Shown one piece after another: positions 10,143 through 21,454 of a stretch of DNA of 64,000 bases. Source of the DNA: Mercurialis annua. Its lineage: Eukaryota; Streptophyta; Magnoliopsida; Malpighiales; Euphorbiaceae. Under the pieces are notes generated by a model. That model had not been told where the DNA came from and ran no database searches. It was given only the letters and a program-made list of their open reading frames with translations. The stretch lies in contig NC_065571.1 in the NCBI RefSeq assembly GCF_937616625.2, forward strand, positions 15,378,501-15,442,500, in the 5' to 3' direction. Position 1 is the first letter of the stretch, and each line of letters starts with the position of its first letter. A program made the position numbers and the translations under genes.

Positions 10143-12265
10143 CGTCACGACCCAATTTCATGGATAGAGACCGGCGCTAGGGTATGGGTATTGTAGTACC
10201 AAAACACGTAGCTGCCCTTACAGATAATATACAAACTCATAAACCTGCAAGAAAACCATTACTCGGGGGTAACCGAGACTCCAACCTAATTCTAGCAGTT
10301 CGTAATAGCAACAGTTAAATAATACGGTTAATTCCATAAAAATTCACGATCTTTTAACGAATTCTCATTTTAATCACGACTTTTAAAAATTGCCATATAA
10401 AACCATGACCTTTCATTTTTTTTCAAATCTATCACCGACTATTTTTCTAGTGAATTTTACCTTTCATTTTTTTTAAATCTGCCGGATTATGGTGGCCACG
10501 TCATCAAAAATACACCAAAATTTGACTTGGTGATAAATTTGAAAAAAAAAATAAAAAGTCGTGTTTTTATATGACAACTTTTAAAAGTCGTGATTAAAAT
10601 TAAAATTCGTGTAAAGATCGTGACTTTTTATGGAATTGACCCTAAATAATAAATGCTCGGCCAACTCCGAGTCTCCAAACATGACATAAATAACAAAACC
10701 AGAGTTAACAATATTATGCCAAAGCAATAATAAAACCAGTCGGACCAATCCGACAACAAACTAGAAAAATAAAGACTTCTAATTACTACTGTGGTCTAAA
10801 AATAAAAATCAGTTTGAAAGCTTTATTAAATAAAAAAAACTTCCGAGGAAAATAAAGAATCATAAATCAGCTGACTCGCTCAAAATCATAATCCTGAAAA
10901 ATGGAAAAAACAACAGGATCAGATATACTGAGACGAGCTCATACCACTATTTACATTTATTAAGTGGAAAACCTTTAAAACAGTTAAAACATTTTATATA
11001 GGCATTACGATTAATAGTTGGAACCCTAAACCACAAATATTCTAATATGTATACTTTAATCCAAAAGGTCTCGTCCCAAGAGATGAGTTACACCGAGTTA
11101 CCACCGACCGCATTTAATCCATACCCGGAGTCCTGGGAGTTGAGCTACACCGAGTTACTCTATTGGGTCCCGAGAGTTAGGCTACCACCGAGTTACCTCA
11201 GATCATAATATACCTTATCCAGATCAATACCGGTGCGAGCGCATTTCTAATGATGCCCATTAGGTAGCATGTTCCAACTAAGAGTCATAATGATAAAATA
11301 GTTCGAAACCTGTGTATACAATATACATATATAGCAAAATAACAATTTACTTAATAAAACAGTAAATAGTAAATATAAACTCACTGCTTGCTATCCCCGT
11401 TACAAATGGCAAGCAACTAATCCTGGTTCGTCTCCGAATCACGAAACAGTCGACAAGTCTAAACAAATATAAATAATTATTAAAACGGACCCTAACTCTA
11501 TAGAGTACCAGACACCACATAGGACTAGCACAAATAATAAGTCAGGGTAAAACCACACAGAGTAACACAACACTCAAATAATTAAATAAGTCACTGACAA
11601 GTCAAGTCTATTGAGTTCCCGCTTTAAAATCTATTCTGGAAAATATTATTTAAATAATTATTAAATAATAAATCAAAACAATTTCTAAATAGTGGACTAG
11701 CCGAATTACCGATAACTACCAAGTTAAACCTCACATGTCGGGCGATCCAAGTGTAACCCAACCCAATCAATTTATCAAAAATATAAACCACAGTTTACAA
11801 TTTCAAAATAATACCTTTAATAAAATAATAATTCATAATTTAAAACGGAACTCAATAGCTTAAAACACAGTAATCAATAGTTACCGACAGACTACTTAAC
11901 TAAAATAAGTTAAGAAAAATAATTTAAGAGTTAAATTGTAATTTATCCAATTTGGCACGCTCAGCCAAAATTCTCAAATTAATAATTACCCGAGTAATTA
12001 TTCGATTAAAAATATTATAAAACAATTATTATTTTCCGATTAAAATTATCAAAACACTTTAAATAATAATCGAATTAACAATTTAAATATCAAAATGATA
12101 ATAGAAAGTCCGGTTTTAAAATCAATAATAAAATCAATAAACCTTGTTTTAATAAAACGAAACTAAAAGAATTAAGTGGAAATTAGACATGACACTTATT
12201 TTTATAAAATAATTAGAAAATTATGTGACCAATTAATTAATTGCAACAAAAGATTGGGTCTTACA
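10143..12265 (+). repeat. LTR-like segment, TGTCACGACCC family (copy 1)
   Basis: It starts CGTCACGACCCAATTTCATGG and ends with GGGTCTTACA. The last 40 bases align with the end of the solo LTR at 52450 (GTGAYCCAATTA.. to ..GGGGTATTACA), and the first 150 bases mirror the 20150 end of the second copy. It carries a MITE at 10325-10642. No 5-bp duplication flanks this segment alone (AGTCG against AACAA). Confidence 0.6.
10325..10642. mobile_element. Mutator-type fold-back MITE, copy 2
   Basis: Perfect 9-bp target duplication TAAATAATA at 10316-10324 and 10643-10651. Inverted ends CGGTTAATTCCATAAAAA and (minus strand) GGGTCAATTCCATAAAAA extend about 100 bp inward. The family is the same as 6821-7124. 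It is nested in the LTR-like segment, so it is younger than that LTR. Confidence 0.85.
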
Positions 12266-13559
12266 AACAACACGTGGTGAGAAGTTTTAATTGCTAACAA
12301 TACTTACTGTTCCTTATTATTCTTTTTCATCTCTTTTTTCTTTCTTCTTTTTTTTACAACTTTCTTTCGTCATCTTCGCAGCTTACCGATTTTTTTCTTC
12401 CATCTCATCTCTTCTCCGTTTCCATCTCATCTCTTCTTCGTCTTCGCAGCTTAGATCGGGGACGACGATTGTTACATGAGAAGATGGAGTTGTTATTGCC
12501 GCAAAAGACGAAGACCCATCTGCTTATGCTTCAACGACCCAACTCTTCCATCTCATCTCAATAAATTTCACTTCTTTCAAGTAAAACGACTATCGTCGTC
12601 CCCGATCTAAGATCTAACGACCATTAGAGACTGCTGCTTATGCTCCAACAATTACACCAGCGGCGGCGGTGGTGTTCAATAATCAAGGATCCTATATCTT
12701 TATTTCGATCAGAAGAAAAATAGAAACAAAAATTAAAAGGAAGTGAAGACAAAAATTGATTATCGTATGCTCTGTTTTTTTATGTGTTTGTTGTGTTTCT
12801 ATGTGATTTAACAGTACAGAGAGAAGTTGTAGAGAGAAAAAAAGAGTGATGTGATTTTGATAAGTTAAAGTATACAGAAAGTGTACAGATATTATACTAT
12901 ATATATAAGATTGAATGATGTAATAATTATTGTGTTGAAACCTTTTAAGAATAATTTTTCTTGTTGGTTTTAGAATTTGATAGAAACTGTTTTACGATAA
13001 TGTTCTTATATTTTTTATATATATTCTTTCTACTTTTTGTATTCTTTGTTAGGTTATAATGTTTGCTTTTAAATTTCAAAAAAATTGTTTAAATGATTTC
13101 CTTCTGTTTATTGTATGTTTTATGTATACTTTTTGTATACTTTCAACACATGTATTTGGAATTTTTATTAACAATCATGTCACATTAATTATAAAAATTA
13201 AAAGAATTAAGATGTAAAGCATACATAAAGTATACTGAACACCGTGAGTAGTAATGATTATATTAATTATAAAAATTAAAAGAATTTAGATGGTATGTCC
13301 AAAGTTTTTTGATTGTTAATTGTATACATTGTTTATTACAAAGTGGCAAACATTGTGTCATTTTTATAGAATTATGAACAGTAAGTTATTGCGTCTTGGT
13401 ATATGTTACTCACTTATGCTATTGCATGCCAATATGGTATCTTATACATTTGAAACTTGTTGCATGTACATGTCCTCTTTTTTAAGTTTGCTATGAAAGT
13501 ATGTTTCCCATTCATCACATTAAATAGATGTGAATTTATGGCACTATTTGTATTGGATT

Positions 13560-14440
13560 GTATTAAAAAAATTTACACGTTAAAAATATATGGCCGACAT
13601 AAAGTATACAAAAACGTTGTAAATAAAAACTAGAAAGGTAAAAGGTGTAACAAGAATATACATAAAGCATACATAAGATATACCAGACATTATAATTATT
13701 TAAAAAATTTACAGATGATATACACAGAGTATACATACGGTATACGTAAAGTATACAAAACACATTGTAAACAAAAATTAGAAAAGTATTAGGTATAATA
13801 GGAATATACATAAAGTATATATAAGATATACCAAACACTGTAAAAATATATAAAAGATAACGCAAAACACTAATAATAACTGATGTTGCCATTTCTGAAA
13901 CATTAAAAGAATATAATAAGTATACTGATAATATACGTAAAGTATACATAATTTGATTAGCATAAATATTGTACTTATTTAAACAAATCAGTACATATAA
14001 CAAATCAATACATATAACAAATGTACAATATGTAGAAAACATTAAAAAGGTATAACTAACCACTGCAATCATTAAAAATAAAATAAACAATACATATAAT
14101 CATTAAATCGCGTTAACATATAAAAAGAAAATGAGATTAGTTTGAAATCATTATAAAATAAACACAAGGTATTACAACATTCAATAAGTATTATAATAAT
14201 ATATATAAAATATTATAATAATATATATAAAATATTATAATAATATATATAAAACATACAAAATTCGATTAGTATAAATATTATAATTATCTAAAATATA
14301 GTACATGTAACAAATCAATAAATATAACAAATATACAATATATATAAAACATTCAAAAGGTATATCAAACCGTTGTAATCATTAAAAATAAAATAACCAG
14401 TACATATAACAAACTGAGAAATATACGAACAATATTCTCG
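13560..14440. repeat. Degenerate tandem repeats (ATAAAGTATACATA-rich)
   Basis: Variants of a motif containing CATAAAGTATACATAAGATATACC recur at about 40-120-bp intervals. Within it, a 22-bp unit beginning TATTATAATAATATATATAAAA... is present as three exact head-to-tail copies at 14189-14254. The long open frame on the minus strand over this tract is a low-complexity artefact. Confidence 0.7.
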
Positions 14441-14579
14441 ATATAATATTAAAATTAATTAATTTGGATATAATTTGTCATTTTTATCTTTAAATTACAT
14501 TAACATATACAAAAGAGATAATATACTAAATTTATATGAGGGTATACTTAAAATAGACAACAAATATACAAAAAATATA

Positions 14580-14700
14580 TTAAGAAAACAACAACAACGG
14601 TAGCAGCAAAAAACAACAGCAGTAGCAGCAAAAAACAACAACAGTAGCAGCAGAAAATAACAGCAAATGCAGAAAACAACAACAACAGTAATAGTAACAG
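14580..14700 (+). repeat. CAA/CAG trinucleotide-rich tract
   Basis: Interspersed CAA, CAG and TAGCAG triplets run through this interval (AACAACAGCAGTAGCAGC and similar). The open frames seen on both strands are explained by this low complexity, and no protein domain accompanies them. Confidence 0.75.
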
Positions 14701-15042
14701 AGATAGAGGGTAAACCAATCTCAAAAAGTACAAACACCAAAATACAACGATCTTTTAAGCGGCAAAAATTCGCCGAAAACACACCTCCACCGCCGTCTCG
14801 GCTTACCCAAGAGCAAGAATATTCAATAATAATTATCGCGCTTAAAAACATCATCTTCGGCTCTATTGCAACTATCATGTCATCAGTTTTTTTTTCTCAA
14901 GAATTGTTTCATCTTCACATTCCTCCTCCGATCTGCTACCGCCTGGACTGTCTCCTCCGAGCTACTTCTGACCGGACCTCCTCATCTGATCCGCTGCCGG
15001 CTGAACCGTTTCCTCCGATCTTCTTTTTTTTTGGCGAGAATT

Positions 15043-15072
15043 CGTGATTTGTGATGAGAATCACAAATCACG
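15043..15072. repeat. Perfect 13-bp hairpin, 4-base loop
   Basis: The arms CGTGATTTGTGAT (15043-15055) and ATCACAAATCACG (15060-15072) are exact complements around GAGA. The hairpin lies at the right end of the CT-rich part of the compound insertion. Its role is unknown. No Helitron-type CTRR end follows directly. Confidence 0.85.
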
Positions 15073-16074
15073 TGTTATATGAAATTAACTTTCTAAACTA
15101 AGTGTTGGGTGAGAAAGGTTTCATTAATTAAGAGTTAAAAGAGTTTTAGGAAGTAAATCAAGTATTGGCCCCAATAAATTTGAGACATCTGCATATTTGG
15201 GATTATTTTTCACTTTTTAGATAGTTTTCAATTTTTCCCAAGAATTAAAAACCCAAATGGCCCAATGGCCAAAGCAAATTTGAAATTAAAACCGAGTCCA
15301 ATTTGAATTTATAAAGCCCATACCATTTAAACCCAAAATTGCCACCACTATTACCAGCCCATAACACATTTTAATTCAATTTTTGAAACAAATCAAGTGG
15401 GCCATCATTTTGAAAAATAAACCAATTACCGCCCATATAATCTTTATCAAGCAAGCCATCATTAATAACCTATAAAATTCAAAGTTGCAGAAACAATATC
15501 ATGAAACCAAAACCTACGCTAATCATTTAAGGACATAAAAAAGGTCAACATGAACAATCAATATGGCAGCCATAGCAAAAATCATCAGAAACCGAAACAA
15601 TGAAATCAACCAACAATGGCCATCGTAAATCAAGAACAGACAACACTTGGATATATCAACACAAGTAACATAACATATGAAGGGATCAAAAGCAATCAGT
15701 AATCAAACCGTTAAGGACAATCATACATCAGTTTAAACCCTAGGACAACATAAATCATATTAACAAAGAACCCAAAACCTTCGGCAGAAACATAAAGAAA
15801 TAACAATGAAGAACACAACTAAATATATTCAAAAACGGTGAAACGACGGCGCGTATAATGGAGGAATTAACGTACCGAATTATGATTTCCAAGCTTAGGA
15901 TTGAAGAGGATTATGTTAACTACGTCAGAAAACAAACGGAACACGATTTGGTGCTAAAACGAAAGAGAATGAATCAAGGAACGAAAGAGTCGATATTAAA
16001 ACTTAACTGAAATTAGATGAAACTTACCGATGTTTTTTTGACAACAAACGAGAGAGATTAGAGAGTATAATTTC

Positions 16075-17722
16075 AGTCGCAAGATGACTTTTCTGAACCG
16101 GATATTGCCAATATGAATCGTGTACACATCACGATTAGAAAAGGGAATGCCCTTTCCACTTCGGAGGAAGAAAATGATAAAACTTGGTAAATTGGCCATG
16201 ATCTTGGAGTTTTCAAGAGAGAAATGAGATCAGCTACTTTGAAGAAGTTAGCTGACAACTTGATGGCAAGTATAAAGCGCATGCAGGTTTGTGTACCTTT
16301 TGTCTCAAGGTTTATTTTAGTCTCCATGTCTTTTACGCTTTCTTTTGTTTTATGGAAGTACAGAGGTGGTATTTTGTTTTTGAGGAAACAAAATTTTATT
16401 CGCAATTTGTAACCTAGCATAATTTGTTGTTTATTGATTTTTTGGTGTATAAAAGGGAATTAATACACGACTTCCTTGCCAGAAAACTTTGGCCGAATCT
16501 GGATTTCAAGTTTGACTGGATTCCATCTGCGAGTGCTTCTAGTGGTATCCTTCTAATCTGGAACTTTGTGTTGTTGAATAATGTAGGTATTCATAAGGGT
16601 TCGAGATGGATTTCTATAGATTTCTTATTTCATGATGTGTTCTGCTCCCACATTCTTATTTACGCAAGTAATATGGCTGCGGATAGATTATTGTTGCGGC
16701 AGGAACTCGGGTCTATGTTAGATTTTTCAGGCAATATTATCATCAGTGGTGATTTCAGCAAAACTCTTCATCCTGAAGAGAGAATGAACAGTGTAGGGTA
16801 TTCCCCTTATATGTTGGCATTTGGCAAATTTGTGAATAATTCAAAGCTGTTAAAAGATCTTTTAATTGGAAAAAGTCCTATTATAGATCTCGTATCGATA
16901 AATGTCTAGTCTCAACTGTAGTAGACATCATTTGGCCTTTCATGTCTGTTACAGCTTTACTGAGGAATTTTTCAAATCATGTTTCGCTATATTTTTACTC
17001 TGCAAATGTCTTCAACTGTGGGCCAAAGCCATTTAGATATGTGGATGCATGGTGGGATCATGAGGGATTTGAGAAGTATGTTGCAAACAGTTGGGCATTG
17101 GTGTGTGAAAAGACGACGGGTTTAACTTCAAGGTTAAAAAAATTGCGGCAACTTATTAGAATTTGGAACCAGGACATCTTTGGCAATCAAAACAAGAAGA
17201 TAAAGGAGCTTACAACCGAGATTTTTATTAAAGAAGCTCAGGTTGATTCTAACCTGTGCATGGAAGAAGAAAGGGCTATGATTAGGAGACTTAAAGTTGA
17301 GTTATGGTCAGCTGAAAAAGGGTGGAATTAATATGGATTCATAAATTAAGATTGAGATGAAATACAGCAGGAGATAGAAATACAAAGTTCTTCCATAGTT
17401 TCTCATCTAAACATTATAGAAATAATCATATCTCTTCTATCCAAGTTGACAAGATGGTCTTCTCTGAACCTAGTGACGTTCAATTTTTCATAAGGGATTT
17501 TTTTAAATCTCTATATAGTCCTCAAGATGGTGTGAACTTTGACCTCTCAGGGTTATTTTTTGAAAAAATAACAGACATTCAGGCTAGTGGCTTGGTCCGG
17601 CCATTTAGTCATGATGAGATATTTAACTCCCTTTCTTCTTATAGGGAAAAGAATGCTCCGGGTCCATATGGATTCAATTTTTACTTTTACAAACGTGCAT
17701 GGCCATTTATGAAGAAGGAATT
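16075..17722 (+). mobile_element. L1-type LINE, middle part (ORF1 end, endonuclease, start of RT)
   Basis: Decayed frames encode the end of ORF1 (REMRSATLKKLADNLMASIKRM near 16222-16280) and an APE-type endonuclease with PSASASSGILLIWN (about 16520-16562) and IIISGDFSKTLHPEER (about 16737-16784, the SGDF catalytic block). The pre-RT linker follows, then the first RT block SYREKNAPGPYGFNFYFYKRAW (about 17636-17702). Stops at about 16906 and 17330 separate the pieces. It ends at the GAATT target site of the next LTR. Confidence 0.8.
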
Positions 17723-20150
17723 TATAATACCTCGTATTTTTTCAGCTTGTTCCGTTGAACTCTTCGATATGCCTTGGGTTTGTTTGAGGTTGTTTGACTA
17801 CTTGGAATCTTGGTTTGGCTTTGGGTTTGAGAGCGATTCCAGACTCAATTTCAAAAATTGAATTTTTTAAGTTACAGTAGGTTTTCGCGGGCACTACCAG
17901 ATCTGGTAGCGGGCGCGACTCGATGGCTGACAGCTTTCGTTTTTTTTCTATAAATAGCATCTTATCTCGACCTAAATCATTTTCCTTCACTTCTAAAACC
18001 CTAAAACCGGCTAGAGCTTATTCCTAAACCATTTCCTATCATTCCTAGTCCTATATTGATCATTTGTAAGTATATTAATCACTCTTTTCATTATATGATC
18101 ATTGGATTATTGCTCAATCGTATTCCTATTCATTTGTTCTTTCTCATATCTTGTTAAAGGCTGATTTGGATTGTATTATTTCTGGGTTTTCTTCTTTTGA
18201 TCATTCAAGATGTATGTAAATCCATTTATATTGGTTTTATGATAGGCTCTATGTGTTGTATTATTGGTTTGTTGAATTGGATTAATACTTTAGGTGATAT
18301 GACTTATAATTCTCTGTTTTGGCATGTTTGAAATCTGATATTTCATACCCTGGGTGTTTATATGGATTTATTATTGTTGTTAATATATGGAAATTGGATT
18401 CATTGTTTAGCTTAATGGTTATTACAAATGGTTGATATGGCATGATTTGTTATCGGTTTGTATATGATTACTGGGCTGAAAATCTTATACCTAGGCTATT
18501 TTATTATGTTAGAATTAATACCTTGGGTGCTAAATTGTTTGGTTGCTAAATGATTGATTTAAGGAATTGCTATGCCATTTTCTAGGCTGTATACATGGGT
18601 TACATATAAAACATGATTATGGCTGCCTAGGGATGTTTTAGGGCTGATATAGTATAGTTAAGTATGTTATCATTGTTTTGGTTTAATTGGTTATTGTTTG
18701 GCAAAGTGAATAAGCTATATTATTAGGTCTTGCTATGGTTTTATTGGCTAAGTAAATAGTTAATTTAAATCTCAGTTTAATTATTTAAAAGTATTTAAAA
18801 TCATTTTGATTTCATTTAAGGTGATGTATTTAAGTGGGATGTACTTTGGGTGAAATTTGCCAAGTGTTGGCAAATTGTTTGGCATGTGTTGCTAGTGGTT
18901 AACTGTGGTTCTGTTAAGCTTTAAGTTGAGTTCTTTGTTTTCAAATAAACATCAGTTTTGAATTTAAGGACATTGGTTTTACTTTGGATTATACCTTGGT
19001 ATACGTTTGGGTCAGGTTAGACTTGTGTCGCCCGACAAGATGTGTGGAGCTATAATGTGGTTAAGGCTAACACACTATTTTGGAAAACTCATTTGGTTTT
19101 AAAGAAATTATTTAAGTTATGTAAGAATTCCGGATTCATTTTAAAAGATAAGAACTCGTCTAAGATTAATTAATTTTTTGGTTTGTATGGATATTTACTT
19201 TACTTTGACTTGTACATTGGTTGTGTTTTGAGATGCTGGTCCTAAGTGATGTCTAGTACTCTTAGAGTTAGGAGTTGTATGGATTTTAACTTGTGCCTTG
19301 TTTTTAGACCCATCATCTGCTCGTGCTTCGGAGTCTGCACAGAGATAGTTTGCTTGCCAAGATTATCACGTGGGTGCTAAGTAACGTTTTATATTTTAAT
19401 ATTATAAATGTTTTCGAACTGTTTTAAGCGATTATGGATCTGGATTGAAACGAGCTACTCGATAGGCTTGTATCGAGACTGTGTGTAAGTTCTTGGAGAT
19501 TGACTGACTAATGTCTGGCCTACTTTAGGATTGGTGAGGATTTGTTCTCATCTACTTTGAATTATACTTTGCGTTTCATTTCAATACTGTATTTCCATAA
19601 TCGAATATATATTATTATGAAAGGATTTCAGGTTTTAAAGGTTTTTAACTTAATAAATATAAATAGTATTATGAACTCATCTCAGTATATCTCACCCCAT
19701 TGTTTTTCCAATTTTCCAGATTTATGATTTGAGAGCGTTGGTCGATCTCCGAGTTTCTTGATTTCCTCGGAGGTTCTTTTATTTTAAATAAAACTAGTCA
19801 ATTGTTTTATACTCATAGACCGTAGTAGAACTAGTTAGCCTTTTATAATTATTTATACTTTGGTTTTTCGAATTGGTCCGACTATTTACTTATGTTATTG
19901 GCATGTTATAATTTGGATTCGATTATTTATTTAAAGCATGTTGTTGGAGTCTCGGGTTTGAGTCGAACATTTTATTATATTAATGTTTATATAACTGTTA
20001 GACTTAGGTTGGAGTCTCGGTTGCCCCCAGTAGTGGTTTTCTTACAAGTTTAAATGTTTGTGTGGTTTTCCGCGAGGCTAGCTACGGGTTTCGGTACAAC
20101 CATACTCATACCCTAGCGCCGGTCGCGATCCGTGAAATTGGGTCGTGACA
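17723..20150 (-). mobile_element. Solo LTR, TGTCACGACCC family (copy 2)
   Basis: It is flanked by the 5-bp duplication GAATT (17718-17722 and 20151-20155). On the minus strand it begins TGTCACGACCCAATTTCACGG at 20150 and ends ..GAGGTATTATA at 17723, matching the termini of the LTR at 49931-52450. No internal retrotransposon sequence remains, so recombination between two LTRs probably removed it. The LINE frame resumes in phase, EFLDLFDDFFNKSTLPKG. A 16-bp palindrome CTACCAGATCTGGTAG lies at 17894-17909. Confidence 0.85.
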
Positions 20151-20567
20151 GAATTTCTAGATTTGTTTGATGATTTCTTCAATAAGAGTACTCTTCCTAA
20201 GGGTATGAATACATCTTTTATGGTTTTGGTGTCTAAAGTGACGGGATCGACAAACATTAAGGATTATAGACCTGTCAGTTAAATAAACAACTTCTTTAAG
20301 CTCCTCTCAAACACCTAAGGTTATCTCATGAAATCAACATTCTTTTATAAAGGGCATGAACATACTCGAGTGTTCAATGATTGCTAATGAACTTGTTCAC
20401 TTGGAAACAAGGAGAAAGGATAATTTGCTTGTTCTTCAGCTCGACTTCCACAAAACGTTTGATAGTATTGGTTGGGCTTACCTGATATCGGTTATGTCTT
20501 CCATGAACTTCCCGTAAAAATAGCTTGATTGGATGATGGTTTGCTTATCAACGGAAACCACGTTTGT
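20151..20567 (+). mobile_element. L1-type LINE, RT segment
   Basis: It encodes FFNKSTLPKGMNTSFMVLVSK and IKDYRPVS, followed by LVLQLDFHKTFDSIGWAYL-type residues, the classical RT palm and fingers blocks of plant LINEs. A TAA follows the PVS block at 20280. It is cut at the ACGTTTGT site by the hAT element. Confidence 0.8.
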
Positions 20568-20885
20568 CAGTGGCGGATCCAGGATTTTCATATAGTGGGG
20601 TCCAAATACGTATGGAAAATTTAAATTATAAAAATAAGTCTATTTTTAATTAATAATAATAACAAAATAAAATATTTTTTACAATTATTATCAATTAATT
20701 TTTATATTATGAAACTATGAAATATTTACATCGGTATTTATACTATGTAATATATTTATTTTAATTTATGCTATTAAACAATTTTTTAATTTTTTTAGGA
20801 TAACGTGTAAAAACACTAAAATCAACTTTTTTACTATACTTTGTTGAAAAATTTGTGCTGTATTAAAGTTTATTTTTTTGAATAG

Positions 20886-20923
<38 letters not shown>

Positions 20924-21454
20924 AATTCAGATATTAATAAATCATTTGTAGATAAAATTTACTTTTTTTATCCCAATTAATTTGGTTTACTATATATATA
21001 AAAACTAATTATAAATCATTAAATATGCCGTAATATTTAATTGAATAAATATCTATTTTTAAAATTTAATAATATAACAAATAAAAATATTTATATCTTA
21101 ATGAATTTATCATTTCAATTGTTTAAATTTTTCACTTCAAAATCAAAGTTACAATATGTTTAATGACTTTAATATTAACTTGAAGTTTGTAATATACTAT
21201 ATTTGTCATTAATTTTAATATTAAGTTTGCATTTTTAATTACATACTAACACGTGGTCCAATTAGCTAGTAAACACTGTGGTAATTTCAGATTTTGGTTA
21301 TTACTCGTGTAATTAATTAGGAATTAAAGACTTTAAAATTAGAGGTTTTTTGTTTTAATGTTAATTTTATAATATACATATATAGGCAAGAAATATTATT
21401 TTAAAAAGGGTGGGGTCTATGGACCCCACCCTTGTATACATGCATCTGCCCCTG
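20568..21454. mobile_element. Non-autonomous hAT element nested in the LINE
   Basis: The flanks ACGTTTGT (20560-20567) and ACATTTGT (21455-21462) differ at one base of eight. The inverted ends are CAGTGGCGGATCC and (minus strand) CAGGGGCAGATGC, followed by the inverted GTGGGGTC/GACCCCAC block. There is no coding capacity in 887 bp. A (TA)16 run lies at 20889-20920. Excision in silico rejoins the LINE frame at TTFVLVNGSP. Confidence 0.85.

Larger units (their letters stand above)
10143..16074 (+). mobile_element. Compound LTR-containing insertion in the LINE
   Basis: AGTCG occurs immediately before (10138-10142) and after (16075-16079) this 5,932-bp block. Removing the block plus one copy of AGTCG rejoins the LINE ORF1 frame. 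The left end CGTCACGACCC is a one-base variant of the LTR terminus TGTCACGACCC seen at 49931 and, on the other strand, at 20150. The right end (..ATAATTTC) does not look like the same LTR's terminus, so the block is rearranged or holds nested insertions. About 12266-15170 holds tandem repeats and a CAA/CAG tract. About 15170-16074 resembles the interior of this LTR family. Confidence 0.6.

Noticed and set aside
13563..14090. 175-codon open frame on the minus strand, hydrophobic and Tyr/Ile/Cys-rich
   Set aside because: It is produced by AT-rich tandem repeats (GTATAC/TATACC motifs). There is no domain, and overlapping frames in the same tract show the same bias.
14495..15047. Open frames of 60-127 codons on both strands
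   Set aside because: They lie over a CAA/CAG tract and CT-rich sequence, and the proteins are low-complexity runs of Leu/Phe or Thr/Gln.
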